Positions 16,407-25,120 are shown, numbered from the stretch's first letter. The stretch: 55,358 bases of DNA from Candidatus Poribacteria bacterium (GCA_022822785.1 JAJEAL010000002.1:1-55358), one strand, 5' to 3'. Notes: generated from the sequence alone by a model not told the origin. Translations and numbers: made by a program.

Positions 16407-17425
16407 GGATTCGTGTATTTGATCATTCCCTCATCCAGCATAGTCAGTAGCGCGGAATCGTCCACATCAAGTGGCAGGGTAATCTTCGCACGACGGCGGC
16501 TCGACTCGTAGGTCGAAAAGATGAGTTCTGTTGCTTGAATCGCCTTTCGTCCGCTGAGTTCTGGTTCGCGTCCCGTTTTGACGCAATCGATGAGGTCGAG
16601 CACGGCGAGGACGGTATCCCCACCGGGCGGCACAATGCCATCAAGGTTCGGTGCTTCCCAATCTGCTGCCCCGTGTCGGAGTACGCGCACCGGCGGTTTG
16701 TCTCGTCCACCAACTTCAATGATGCCGTCTGTGCCAATGATGCGATTCTGTACTCCATCCAGCGAAGCTGCACCCGTCGCGAGCAACCCTTCTACGCCGT
16801 TTTTATAGCGAATCCATGAGACTCCACTCGTCTCCACCGGCACACCGAAAACGAGATGTTCTTCGACCACATCAATCTGGCCCATCACCCATTCTGCCGG
16901 TTCGTCGTTGTTATAAAAGAAGAACATGTCGAACCAGTGTGTTCCCCAGTCAATCATATTGGGGCATGCCCCCTCGAAGCGGTAGACCTGACCGATTGTG
17001 CCGTCGTTTGCTAACTCCTTCGCTTTGATAAAACTCGCACCAAAGCGGCGCTGATGGCAGAAGCTAATGGTCACGTCGTTGTCCACACACGCTTGATAGA
17101 GTGCTTTGGCGTCGCCCCACGTCGGCGCCATCGGTTTCTCTGCGTGGATGGCTTTGATACCACTACTCGCTGCTGCGATAACCATCTCTTTGTGCAGGGC
17201 AATCCACGTACAGACGCTGACAAAGTCGAGCGATTCTTTATCTAGCATCTCACGGTAATCCTCATAAGTTCTCGGAACTCCGAACTGCTCCGCAAAATTC
17301 CCGCGAGCCTCTTCAAAGGGATCCGCACAGGCGACAATCTCTACATCCGGCGATGCTTGATACCCTTCCGCATGACCACGACCACGTCCACCACAACCGA
17401 TAACACCTGCTTTGAATAACGCCAT
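16403..17425 (-). CDS. Gfo/Idh/MocA family oxidoreductase
   Basis: A 340-residue NAD(P)-dependent oxidoreductase of the glucose-fructose oxidoreductase / inositol dehydrogenase family. The N-terminal Rossmann domain starts GVIGCGGRGRGHAEGY (residues 8-23) and the strand-end motif HAEKPMA (about 93-99) is the family's EKP signature. The C-terminal alpha/beta domain carries DWGTHWFDMFFF, where the catalytic His is expected. ATG 17425 follows AGGAGAA. Members oxidise or epimerise sugars and cyclitols; the specific substrate is not evident. Overlap of four bases with the downstream membrane protein indicates an operon. Confidence 0.92.
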   Translation of the reverse strand: MALFKAGVIGCGGRGRGHAEGYQASPDVEIVACADPFEEARGNFAEQFGVPRTYEDYREMLDKESLDFVSVCTWIALHKEMVIAAASSGIKAIHAEKPMAPTWGDAKALYQACVDNDVTISFCHQRRFGASFIKAKELANDGTIGQVYRFEGACPNMIDWGTHWFDMFFFYNNDEPAEWVMGQIDVVEEHLVFGVPVETSGVSWIRYKNGVEGLLATGAASLDGVQNRIIGTDGIIEVGGRDKPPVRVLRHGAADWEAPNLDGIVPPGGDTVLAVLDLIDCVKTGREPELSGRKAIQATELIFSTYESSRRRAKITLPLDVDDSALLTMLDEGMIKYTNP

Positions 17426-17526
17426 AATGGTTCTCCTACTCAGAATTGAAAATTACATAAACACTGAAGGTCCTACCGTGGCAGGAATACCTCCAACAAA
17501 CAGTATTAACCCCGTAATCTCACAGA

Positions 17527-18522
17527 TTAGGTCGGTTTCTGCGCCGTTATGATACCCAACCCATCCGGCAACGTATCCCGCTTAAAACCCACAAATCCAG
17601 CACCTGTTATCCAATCGTGATACTCATCTTCGGTATAAGCTTGTCCTTCATCGTAGATATTGATGAAGATGGTATTGGTTATAACAGCTCCCCGCGGAGA
17701 AATGCGAGAGTTATCAAGGATGCCAATCCCCAAGATATAGATCACACCACCCGGGGCCATGGTCGCATTGATGTGCTTGAGCGCACGTTGTGCATCATTT
17801 GGCGAAAGCACCTGAATAAATGACTTCAGAACGACAGCATCGAACGACCCATGGATTGGGGTTTCCACAACATTCCCTGTAATCACCTCGACTCGGTCAG
17901 ACACACCCGCCTCCGTCACGAAACATTGCGTAATCGGTGTCACATTTGACACATCAATAACCGTTGCTTGGATATGAGGACAGGCTTTTACCGCCGCGAT
18001 GGCCACTCCGCCGGAGCCTCCACCAACGTCTAATAACCTCTGACAGGACGAAAGCCCGTAGTCTTTTACCAGTGAATTTCCTGTTGCGAGAGCACCCGGA
18101 TGCAAACCTTGGTAGAATGTTTCTAACGCTTCGCGGGGCATCTCCGTGTAATCGTGTTTGGCTTGTGGTTGCCCGGTGCGGATGGATTCCGCTGTTTGAA
18201 GCGCCGCATCCCACAAATCTGCATACAGTGGATGCACCCCACCCATATAGAATGGACTACCGCGGACAAGGAAGTGGTTCGCTTCGTCAGTGTTGGAAAA
18301 ACAGTCTCCCTCCACGGTCAACAATTCGGCGGCCACAAGTGCGTAGAGTAGCGGCTTGAGTTTAACGACATCCACACCGATAGCATTGGCAATCTGCTCA
18401 GGGCGCATGGGACCGGCTTTGAGGGGTGTAAACAGATCGAGTTGCATACCTGCCAGTAACGCAAAGGACGGATAAACATCCACTAGTTTCTGGATGGTCT
18501 TCGGTTCAAGGGGTGATGTCAT
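17527..18522 (-). CDS. SAM-dependent O-methyltransferase (acetylserotonin/plant-OMT type)
   Basis: A 331-residue methyltransferase. The N-terminal winged-helix dimerisation domain (about residues 8-100, with YPSFALLAGMQLDLFTPL and PEQIANAIGV) is joined to a Rossmann-type catalytic domain whose glycine-rich SAM loop reads LLDVGGGSGGVAI (about 164-176). Later segments FDAVVLKSFIQVLSPNDA and MAPGGVIYILG match the Methyltransf_2 family that methylates hydroxyl groups on aromatic or polyketide substrates. The usual catalytic His is replaced by Lys-Ser in LKSFIQV where LxHVLHD is common, so the substrate chemistry may differ. It stands alone between intergenic regions. Confidence 0.85.
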   Translation of the reverse strand: MTSPLEPKTIQKLVDVYPSFALLAGMQLDLFTPLKAGPMRPEQIANAIGVDVVKLKPLLYALVAAELLTVEGDCFSNTDEANHFLVRGSPFYMGGVHPLYADLWDAALQTAESIRTGQPQAKHDYTEMPREALETFYQGLHPGALATGNSLVKDYGLSSCQRLLDVGGGSGGVAIAAVKACPHIQATVIDVSNVTPITQCFVTEAGVSDRVEVITGNVVETPIHGSFDAVVLKSFIQVLSPNDAQRALKHINATMAPGGVIYILGIGILDNSRISPRGAVITNTIFINIYDEGQAYTEDEYHDWITGAGFVGFKRDTLPDGLGIITAQKPT

Positions 18523-18604
18523 GTGAGTGCTACCTTATTAGGATCGATGTAAGCGTGTTGATTCATTGTAGCAGCAAAGCATCTGTGTGTCAATATAGTA
18601 TCGC

Positions 18605-18634
18605 TTGCCACAAGTATGAATTGGCTGCTATAAT
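18605..18634 (+). promoter_or_regulatory. promoter-like sequence TTGCCA-N18-TATAAT
   Basis: TTGCCA at 18605-18610 and a perfect TATAAT at 18629-18634, 18 bases apart. It points to the PaaK-like gene 390 bases downstream, or to a short untranslated transcript; a small GGAT/ATCC stem followed by TTTTT ends near 18780. Confidence 0.4.
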
Positions 18635-18778
18635 GACGCAAGTTATTACTTATGAGGAACGTTATAAACCGGGCAAATAAAAGCTAAATCGAGGCAATAC
18701 GGCTCGCAGAGGATTGACAAATCCACTGCACACGCGCAAAGCTCCGCTCCGAGAGTGCGGGGATTGGACGTATCCTTT

Positions 18779-18805
18779 TTCTATAGACATATCGCTCCGC
18801 TGGAG
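18779..18805. repeat. dispersed repeat family B, copy 1
   Basis: A 27-base stretch TTCTATAGACATATCGCTCC-G-CTGGAG that matches 26 of 27 bases at 30986-31012. The right part GCTCC..GGAG is a small hairpin. Confidence 0.75.
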
Positions 18806-18848
18806 GTTTCAGAAAATAATCGGGTAATTCTATATTTTCCCCTAGACC

Positions 18849-18878
18849 CGGTAGGTGCGGGTGAAAACCGCACCGGAC
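18849..18878. repeat. dispersed repeat family A, copy 2 (hairpin only)
   Basis: ACCCGGTAGGTGCGG...CCGCACCGG; arms GGTGCGG (18856-18862) and CCGCACC (18870-18876). It shares the 15-base left flank with the copy at 13918 but lacks the downstream tail. Confidence 0.65.
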
Positions 18879-19023
18879 ATCGCATGAAGATTACCCAATT
18901 TATTTATTAATCTTCATCTGGAGCGAACAGTCGAGAACTTTTCAACTCTTTTAACCATGCCTGATAACCTTACGGCGGCTGCAAACCTTCATAAGGTTTT
19001 GGGAGGCTCTACATTTACGCGAT

Positions 19024-20316
19024 ATGACAAGTGATTTGAATTTTTTTATTGAAACGCTCGGACGAGAAGCGTTAACGCAAATTCAACTAAAGAAGCTGCA
19101 GGCGATGCTTGCTCCGGTGCTGGAGGCCAATTCTTTCTATCGGCAAAAATTGGGCGAGGCAGGAGTAAGGCAGTCGGAGGATATACGAACACTTGAAGAT
19201 TACCGGCAGCTGCCCTTTACTACAAAGGACGAACTCTCCGCAGACGGGAAGGCTCACCCACCCTACGGCACAAATCTCACATTTCCTCGCGAACGGTATA
19301 TCCGTATCCATCAAACCTCTGGCACGACCGGCGAGCCGCTGCGCTGCTTGGACACCGAGCAGAGCTGGGATTGGTGGGGACGCTGTTGGGAGGCGGTATA
19401 TAACGCCGCCGGGGTGACTTCAAGCGATCGGATCTTCTTTGCGTTCTCTTTCGGGCCCTTTATCGGCTTCTGGAGCGCTTACGAAGGGGCGCGGCGGATA
19501 GGCGCACTGTCTATTCCGGGCGGCGGAATGACGTCGCTTCAGCGGCTGCGCGTTATCTGTTCCAACGACATTTCGACACTGATCTGCACTCCCACGTATG
19601 CCTTGCACCTCGCTGAAGTTGCTGAAGCAGAGGGGATTGACATCGCCAACGCCAACGTCCGTGTGACGATTCATGCCGGTGAACCGGGCGCAAGCCTGCC
19701 GTGGACGAAGCATCGCATCGAAACCGCATGGAACGCTCGCTGTTACGATCACCCCGGCGCAACGGAGGTAGGGGCTTGGGGATTTGAGTGTCAGGCACAA
19801 GCGGGAGTACACCTAAACGAAGGGGAGTTTATCTGCGAAGTGATTGACCCTGTGACCGGCGAAGCCGCTAAAGAAGGTGAGTTGGTTATCACCAATCTGG
19901 GTAGGGTGGGAATGCCGGTCATCCGCTACCGCACCGGCGATCAGGTCAAACTGGAAACGGAACCGTGCGAATGCGGACGGACATTTTGGCGTCTCAAAGG
20001 TGGTGTTATCGGGCGAATCGACGATGCGCTGATTATACGCGGCGTGAATGTCTATCCGAGTACCATTGAGAACATCATCCGTCGTTTTGCTGAGGTGGGT
20101 GAGTTTGCAGTAGACGTTTATCGTCGGGGTGCGCTTGATGAGATGGAGATTCGGATCCAGACCAGTGGCACAGATCCAAATATGACCGCCCAAACTGTTG
20201 CCAAGGCGGTTCGTGAATCTCTGGGCCTGCGCGCCGTGGTGACCCCGGTGCCTCACGGCACATTGCCCAGCTTTGAGTTGAAAGCGCGACGGTTCACAGA
20301 TCACCGCCGGAATTAG
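19024..20316 (+). CDS. phenylacetate-CoA ligase-like AMP-forming ligase
   Basis: A 430-residue acyl-adenylate-forming enzyme of the PaaK type, which activates a carboxylic acid with ATP and transfers it to CoA. The phosphate-binding loop reads HQTSGTTGEPL (about residues 98-108); the adenylate motif region is YDHPGATEVGAWGFEC, then VIRYRTGDQV holds the conserved Asp and a cysteine pair CECG follows. The C-terminal domain begins IGRIDDALIIRGVNVYPS, the diagnostic hinge of PaaK ligases, and ends with ELKARRFTDHR carrying the likely catalytic Lys. ATG 19024 has only a weak ribosome site. It converges on the HIBADH-family gene with an 8-base gap. The acid substrate is not known. Confidence 0.9.
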   Translation: MTSDLNFFIETLGREALTQIQLKKLQAMLAPVLEANSFYRQKLGEAGVRQSEDIRTLEDYRQLPFTTKDELSADGKAHPPYGTNLTFPRERYIRIHQTSGTTGEPLRCLDTEQSWDWWGRCWEAVYNAAGVTSSDRIFFAFSFGPFIGFWSAYEGARRIGALSIPGGGMTSLQRLRVICSNDISTLICTPTYALHLAEVAEAEGIDIANANVRVTIHAGEPGASLPWTKHRIETAWNARCYDHPGATEVGAWGFECQAQAGVHLNEGEFICEVIDPVTGEAAKEGELVITNLGRVGMPVIRYRTGDQVKLETEPCECGRTFWRLKGGVIGRIDDALIIRGVNVYPSTIENIIRRFAEVGEFAVDVYRRGALDEMEIRIQTSGTDPNMTAQTVAKAVRESLGLRAVVTPVPHGTLPSFELKARRFTDHRRN

Positions 20317-20324
20317 CTGAGCGA

Positions 20325-21218
20325 TTACTCTGACTTTCTCTCCGGCACATCTACTCCTGATCTTTGCATGAAATCTCGCATGATTTCCAACTGATCCTCC
20401 TGCCCGCGCCCCCGATCGCAGAATCGCCTGAAAATATCTTCGACAAGCGGACCAAGTTCTATTGGAATATCAAGTTCTCTGCCAAGTTCAACTGCCAAGT
20501 GCACGTCTTTAACAGCCAAGTCCGCAGCAGAATTTACATCCTCACCCGCCAAGAGTAAATCGATTGTTCGGCGCAGGTACATGCTATCACCTGTGCTGGT
20601 CTTAATCACATCGAGCAGTGCTTGTAGATCTATTCCCGCCTTGGCACCCATCGCCATCCCTTCACAGATGCCAGCGAAATTGATGAACATGATGAAGTTG
20701 TTTACCAACTTGGTCACATGCCCACTGCCTATCGGCCCCATGTAAGCAATATGGTCGCCGATGCTCTGAAACAGCGGCTGAAACCGCTCAAAATCCCCCT
20801 GTTCACCACCCACAAATATGGTGAGCGTCCCGTCCCTCGCACCAAATACACCGCCGCTAATCGGTGCGTCAAGGACGTGGAACCCCTTTGACGCACCGAT
20901 CTCGGCGATTTTTTGCAGAGTTGTGGGGGAATTGGTGCTCAGATCGATGTAAGCGCAGCCGCTGTTCAACCCCGCGAAAATGCCGTTTTCGCCCAAAACA
21001 ACGGCTTCGACCTCTTTGGGACCCGGCAGAGATGTAAGCACCACGTCCGATTGGGCTGCTACGTTCTTCGGACTTGTCTCCCACTTTGCACCGGCAGCTT
21101 CGAGGGATCGACCCATTTCGCGACGGAGGTCGTAGACCGTTAGGTTGTATTGGGCTTTGAGGATGTTTGCTGCCATCGGATTGCCCATATTGCCCAGACC
21201 GATGAAACCAACGTTCAT
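20325..21218 (-). CDS. 3-hydroxyisobutyrate dehydrogenase family protein
   Basis: A 297-residue NAD(P)-dependent beta-hydroxyacid dehydrogenase. The cofactor loop GFIGLGNMGNPMA is at residues 4-16, the substrate-binding DAPISGGVFGARDGTL at about 118-133, and the catalytic lysine is K170 in GSGHVTKLVNN. These are the three signatures of the HIBADH / tartronate-semialdehyde reductase / GarR family; which hydroxyacid is used cannot be told. The ATG at 21218, six bases after AAGGA, is chosen over an in-frame start at 21245 because the Rossmann strand begins directly at residue 2. Confidence 0.92.
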   Translation of the reverse strand: MNVGFIGLGNMGNPMAANILKAQYNLTVYDLRREMGRSLEAAGAKWETSPKNVAAQSDVVLTSLPGPKEVEAVVLGENGIFAGLNSGCAYIDLSTNSPTTLQKIAEIGASKGFHVLDAPISGGVFGARDGTLTIFVGGEQGDFERFQPLFQSIGDHIAYMGPIGSGHVTKLVNNFIMFINFAGICEGMAMGAKAGIDLQALLDVIKTSTGDSMYLRRTIDLLLAGEDVNSAADLAVKDVHLAVELGRELDIPIELGPLVEDIFRRFCDRGRGQEDQLEIMRDFMQRSGVDVPERKSE

Positions 21219-21302
21219 GTCAATCCTTCCAAGGTGTTTGTTCACTAGTTCATTGGTTCATTGAACTGGTGCACTTTATACATTGCACTCCGTCGTACCG
21301 CC

Positions 21303-21339
21303 GTAGGCACAAGGGTTACGGCATACGGAGTATGCCTAC
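21303..21339. repeat. nested palindromic repeat (GTAGGCA/TGCCTAC)
   Basis: GTAGGCA (21303-21309) pairs with TGCCTAC (21333-21339), and inside it GCATAC (21321-21326) pairs with GTATGC (21330-21335). The words ttacggcata and tatgcctact recur near 13201-13252 and the GTAGGCAC word recurs at 49753, suggesting a dispersed family. Confidence 0.6.
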
Positions 21340-21364
21340 TACCAACAACTTATGTTCATAGTAT

Positions 21365-21751
21365 CTAACGCGATTCGCCTTGTGTGGGAAACTCGGCGGG
21401 CATGGTAATCTCAATGACCTCAAAGTCGTCGGAATACTCCAACACCTCATGCTTGATGCCGGGCGGCTGATACCAGGCATCGCCAGCCTCAACGCGGATT
21501 TCGCCGATGTCTTCAAAGTCAAGTCGTGCCCAACCCTTGAGCAGGTAATTCATCTGGAAGTCGAGGGCGTGCGAGTGGTAGCCCATAGGTCCGTCACAAG
21601 ATTGATTGGCGCGGATGACGTGCGCCAGAACCTTGCCGTCGGTGGCGGTGCTAATCCCCAGATCTCGGTAGAGAAAGTAGGGGCGCAACCCCTCCGCCCA
21701 GTTGGCATCCTTTATGTGCGAAGCAAACGCTCCTGTTGTTTTTTTCCTCAT
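21365..21751 (-). CDS. cupin-domain protein
   Basis: A 128-residue single-domain cupin. The first cupin motif is visible as GPMGYHSHALDFQMNYLLKG (two His and a downstream acidic/Gln residue as metal ligands) and the second as GDAWYQPPGIKHEVLEYSD, with the last His ligand. Small cupins of this kind are isomerases, dioxygenases or sugar-binding proteins; the sequence alone does not choose among them. It lies 147 bases upstream of the HIBADH-family gene on the same strand, with a palindromic repeat in between. Confidence 0.85.
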   Translation of the reverse strand: MRKKTTGAFASHIKDANWAEGLRPYFLYRDLGISTATDGKVLAHVIRANQSCDGPMGYHSHALDFQMNYLLKGWARLDFEDIGEIRVEAGDAWYQPPGIKHEVLEYSDDFEVIEITMPAEFPTQGESR

Positions 21752-21843
21752 GTTGTAACTCCTTTTTGTATGAGATGGTAATGTCGAATGCCTTTCAATG
21801 ATACTATGGTGGATTTGAGAAATAAATGGATACTTTCGCTTCC

Positions 21844-21940
21844 CGGTAGGCGCAGTTAGAAACAGCGCCTACCAAACGGTAGTTTCGTTTTCCGAACCGC
21901 ACTGGGTTGGAGTGTCTCAGTAATCCTAAAATCTACTATA
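21844..21940. repeat. dispersed repeat family A, copy 3
   Basis: A hairpin GGTAGGCGC (21845-21853) with GCGCCTACC (21865-21873), then a second segment ending in ttggagtgtctcagtaatcc and taaaatctactata (21907-21940). The tail matches that at 13949-13983 and the one at 49817-49840. Confidence 0.7.
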
Positions 21941-22008
21941 GTTGGGAACTATTGATGACGTGAAACGTGATGCCCGATACAGCCCCGATTTATCGGGACA
22001 GGCGGGTA

Positions 22009-22035
22009 ACTACAATCTGAAGTGTGTAATCCCTA
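22009..22035 (-). repeat. degenerate inverted copy of the 46-bp repeat
   Basis: Read on the minus strand this is TAGGGATTACACACTTCAGATTGTAGT, close to the first 27 bases of the repeat at 23031 and 25381 (TAGGAGTTACGCACTTCAGTTTGTAGT) with one indel and a few changes. Confidence 0.55.
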
Positions 22036-22041
22036 AATAAG

Positions 22042-23010
22042 TTAAAGATTGAGAAACGTCTCAATATCTGATGCTGTCGGCAAAGCAGGGATGACGCCGA
22101 TTTTCTGCGTTGTGAGTGCTCCTGCTGCGTTGGCGTATCTCATTATCTTCTGGAGCTGATCATCATCGAGTTCAGGCAGCTTCTGTACCCCGCCAGGGGA
22201 ATCGATTATTTGCGTTAACATCGCTGCGACGAATCCGTCGCCCGCACCAAGTGGGTCTACCACTTCAACCTTGAATCCTTCCACATATCCTTGATGCGAG
22301 CCGTTATTGTAGTAACAACCGTGCTCGCCTAGCGTCACAATGACTAACCCCACGCCAGTTCCCAAGATTCGCTCACTTCCCGCCTCCATTTCAGGGGTAT
22401 CTGTGATGAACTCCCACTCCTCCTCTGCCGCTTTGACGACATTCGCAAACGGCATGACCTCCCAGATCCACTGTTTAGCCTCCGCTGGCGCATCCCACAT
22501 CACCAGGCGTAGATTTGGATCGTAGGAGATGAATGCGCCCCCATCCTTCGCATACTGAATCGCTCTTAACGTGGCATCGCGGACAGGTTGGTGACTCAAG
22601 CTGCACGAGCCGCAGTGAAACACCTCTGCAGATTGAATATACGTTGCATCAATTTCGTCAGGTCTAAGCAGTATATCCGCTCCCGGATTGCGATAGAAAA
22701 GGATGTCCTTCGCACCATCGGATCGAGTGGCAACAAACGCTAGTGTTGTCCGTCGACCGGTTTCTGAGATAAGCTGCACAGTATCAACACGGTTCTGCTC
22801 AAGCGTTTTTCGCAGGAAATCGCCGAACGGTTCATCGCCGATTTTACCGATAAAGCCTGAATCAACGCCAAGTTTTGCCAAACCAACGGCGACATTCGCG
22901 GTTGCGCCGCCCGCCGCTTTGGCAAATCCCGGTGCTTCTGCGAGCGTGACATCGACCGTTGTAGAAACGAAATCAATGAGTAATTCACCGATGCAAAGTG
23001 CTTTGGGCAT
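22042..23010 (-). CDS. PfkB-family carbohydrate kinase (fructokinase-like)
   Basis: A 322-residue ribokinase-fold sugar kinase that would phosphorylate a sugar with ATP. The N-terminal signature GGATANVAVGLAKLG lies at residues 34-48 and the C-terminal one DPLGAGDGFVAAM at 252-264; G255-D258 is the anion hole and catalytic base, D258. The overall spacing and the early IGELLIDFV strand are as in bacterial fructokinases. The ATG at 23010 has a moderate purine-rich ribosome site. Substrate choice between fructose, 2-keto-3-deoxygluconate and others remains open. Confidence 0.92.
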   Translation of the reverse strand: MPKALCIGELLIDFVSTTVDVTLAEAPGFAKAAGGATANVAVGLAKLGVDSGFIGKIGDEPFGDFLRKTLEQNRVDTVQLISETGRRTTLAFVATRSDGAKDILFYRNPGADILLRPDEIDATYIQSAEVFHCGSCSLSHQPVRDATLRAIQYAKDGGAFISYDPNLRLVMWDAPAEAKQWIWEVMPFANVVKAAEEEWEFITDTPEMEAGSERILGTGVGLVIVTLGEHGCYYNNGSHQGYVEGFKVEVVDPLGAGDGFVAAMLTQIIDSPGGVQKLPELDDDQLQKIMRYANAAGALTTQKIGVIPALPTASDIETFLNL

Positions 23011-23030
23011 CTTCTCGCCTTCATACTAGG

Positions 23031-23076
23031 TAGGAGTTACGCACTTCAGTTTGTAGTAGCGCAATTCATTGCGCGT
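23031..23076. repeat. 46-bp repeat, left copy
   Basis: The 46 bases from 23031 (starting taggagttacgcacttcag, ending gcgcaattcattgcgcgt) are identical to 25381-25426 in direct orientation. The last 16 bases GCGCAATTCATTGCGC form a palindrome. The two copies bracket the LRR gene and a gene remnant. Confidence 0.95.
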
Positions 23077-23147
23077 CAAATACCAACGATATCATGCTAA
23101 AGTGTCTGGCTTAATTCACCAAACACTACGCACCTACAGGTGCTTCG

Positions 23148-24884
23148 CTACTTGATAACGAGCATTTTCCGCGTGGCGGAATAATCCCCGGCAGATAGGT
23201 GATAGAAGTACACACCACTTGTCACACGCTCACCGAACTCGTTTTTGCCATCCCAGTAGATTGCTTGCGACTGACTCTCGTAGAAGGCAGCAGTCTGATG
23301 CCCAACGTCAAGGGTACAGACGACCTGACCCGCTGTGTCATAGATGGTCAGAGTGACCAAGGCGTCCTGCGCCAATCGATAAGGAATCCACGTTTCTGGG
23401 TTAAATGGGTTCGGATAGTTAGCCAATAGTTCTGTTTTTGTTGGTGTTAGAGATACCAAGAGTTGTTCAAGCACCATCATCCCCCGTTTCATAATCGGAT
23501 CCCTAATCTCAAACGCTTTTGCATCGGTCAGCCATTGCCGAACCTCTACCGCTGTGAGTGTGGTTTGTGGGTGCACTGAAGGTGCGGCTGCCGTAGCCCC
23601 CAACATACCCGCAACCGAGACCAAATCCAGAATATTGACTACTCCATCTCCGTTCACATCCGCCGCTAGATTGATCCCCGCACTCCCCAATTGAGATACT
23701 ACCGAGACCAAATCCAAGATATTGACAACCCCATCTCCGCTGACATCCGCTGGAATCGCTGGTGATTCCATCTCGGCGATAGCGTAAAAAGCAACCGTAC
23801 TCTCAATTCCATCGGCAGATACCTGAACGGTATTTGTTCCCGGATTCGGTCCCAGTGTGAGGGTACTCTCCGCCCTGCCATTTGCCTCCGTCGTTGTGCT
23901 TGTAACATTGAGTGTGCCCCCACCGCTTGTAACGGCAAATATGACTGAAATCCCTGCGAGTGCGGCACCATTAGCGTCCTGTGCTTCAATGACAAACGGT
24001 TTTGCCAGAGTCACGCCGACTCCACCGTTCTGATTATCCCCCGAGATTTTCAGAAGTGCTGAATACGCTTGGTTATCAAAATAGACCGCAACCCCTTTAT
24101 TTTGGAGGGTGGGAATATGGGTATGAACGGATAGATAGCTCAGGGGATTTCCGCGCACATTAACCTCAGTACCATTCCCTAATCCCGCATTTTCTATCAA
24201 CGGGGAGAGGTCTGATATGGTGTTTGAGGAAAGATCCGTCGCCGTCAAGTTGATTAAATTTGCCAAGGAGGAAATGTCTGATATATTGGTGTTCGGAAGG
24301 TATAGCCCTGTCAGGCTGGTTAAGTTTGCCAACGGGGAGAGGTCTGATACACTGGTGTGCCGAAGTTCCAGAAATGTCAAGTTGGTTAAGTTTGCCAAGG
24401 AGGAAATGTCTGATAGGGCGTTGTTCCAGGAAAGGTCCAGCCCTGTCAGGTTGGTTAAGTTTGCCAAGGGTGAAACGTCTGATATAGGGTTGTACGGAAG
24501 GTACAGCCATGTTAAGTTAGTCAAGTCTGCCAAAGGGGAAATGTCTGATAGAGGAGGGTTATACCCAAGATGCAGCGATGTCAAGTTGATTAAATTTGTC
24601 AAGGGTGAAACGTCTGATATGGAGTTGCCCCAAAGATTTAGGCGTGTCAAGTTGGTTGCGGCTTCAAGCCCGGTCAAATTGTTTATTCCGGCTGATCTTG
24701 GTTCAAGCTCAGTCAAATCCGCCATATCCCCCACCGTGATGGCGTGGTCTGATGCTTTACCGAGTGCAGCCGCAATAGCAGCGTGGAGGTTCGGGTCGGG
24801 GATATCTACGACCTGCGCTGTCGTGGTCAGTGGGAACGTGAGGCAAATCAACAGAAAAGTAACACAAAACAGTTGCGTCTTCAT
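23148..24884 (-). CDS. secreted leucine-rich-repeat protein with dockerin-like repeats and C-terminal sorting module
   Basis: A 578-residue exported protein. Order of parts: signal peptide (residues 1-23); about eight 22-residue leucine-rich repeats of the internalin type, of the form LTNLTxLxLxxNxISDVSPLA (about 65-255); an invasin/Big-1-like beta domain (about 275-375) with QDANGAALAGISVIF; two dockerin-like calcium loops DVSGDGVVNILD and DVNGDGVVNILD (about 383-430); and a C-terminal module (about 485-578) with NYPNPFNPETW and SGVYFYHLSAGDYSATRKML, a FlgD-Ig/type IX-like sorting domain. The ATG at 24884 follows AAGGAGATA. It probably acts on or outside the cell surface in binding other proteins or glycans, possibly through dockerin-cohesin contacts; no cohesin gene is in view. 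The repeat DNA gives long antisense open frames that are not genes. Confidence 0.92.
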   Translation of the reverse strand: MKTQLFCVTFLLICLTFPLTTTAQVVDIPDPNLHAAIAAALGKASDHAITVGDMADLTELEPRSAGINNLTGLEAATNLTRLNLWGNSISDVSPLTNLINLTSLHLGYNPPLSDISPLADLTNLTWLYLPYNPISDVSPLANLTNLTGLDLSWNNALSDISSLANLTNLTFLELRHTSVSDLSPLANLTSLTGLYLPNTNISDISSLANLINLTATDLSSNTISDLSPLIENAGLGNGTEVNVRGNPLSYLSVHTHIPTLQNKGVAVYFDNQAYSALLKISGDNQNGGVGVTLAKPFVIEAQDANGAALAGISVIFAVTSGGGTLNVTSTTTEANGRAESTLTLGPNPGTNTVQVSADGIESTVAFYAIAEMESPAIPADVSGDGVVNILDLVSVVSQLGSAGINLAADVNGDGVVNILDLVSVAGMLGATAAAPSVHPQTTLTAVEVRQWLTDAKAFEIRDPIMKRGMMVLEQLLVSLTPTKTELLANYPNPFNPETWIPYRLAQDALVTLTIYDTAGQVVCTLDVGHQTAAFYESQSQAIYWDGKNEFGERVTSGVYFYHLSAGDYSATRKMLVIK

Positions 24885-24934
24885 AAATTTATCTCCTTTC
24901 TATTGTTGAAGGGGCACTAGAAAAAAATGGAGGA

Positions 24935-25120
24935 TTACTTGGCGAAGATGTCTTCGACTACCGCTTCCGGGGCTGGAAATGGACTCTCCTCGGCAAATTT
25001 GACTGCATCCTCAATCGCTGCGAGGATGTCAACCTTCAAAACCAATCCACCAGAAGCACAAGCATTAAACCCACCATTGGGATTTGACGGGAATTCATAA
25101 TTAACCTCTCTAATTTTAAC
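24935..25120 (-). pseudogene. remnant of a pyruvate/2-oxoacid dehydrogenase E1-alpha C-terminus
   Basis: An open frame of about 61 codons without an ATG ends at a stop at 24937-24935. Its last residues, VKFAEESPFPAPEAVVEDIF, strongly resemble the C-terminal tail of thiamine-diphosphate-dependent dehydrogenase E1-alpha subunits (general knowledge of the family). The upstream part (EFPSNPNGGFNACASG) is not from that family as far as I can tell, and no E1-alpha body precedes it. I read it as a decayed fragment left by recombination, lying between the LRR gene and the right copy of the 46-bp repeat. Confidence 0.5.

Larger units (their letters stand above)
18523..19023. other. 500-bp intergenic region with promoter and repeats
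   Basis: Region between the divergent methyltransferase and PaaK-like genes. It contains a promoter-like sequence at 18605-18634, one copy of the repeat TTCTATAGACATATCGCTCC at 18779-18805, and a family A hairpin at 18849-18878. I see no coding region or tRNA. Confidence 0.6.

Noticed and set aside
24217-24909. 230-codon open frame on the plus strand
   Set aside because: It is the antisense shadow of the leucine-rich repeat region, produced by the periodic repeat sequence.
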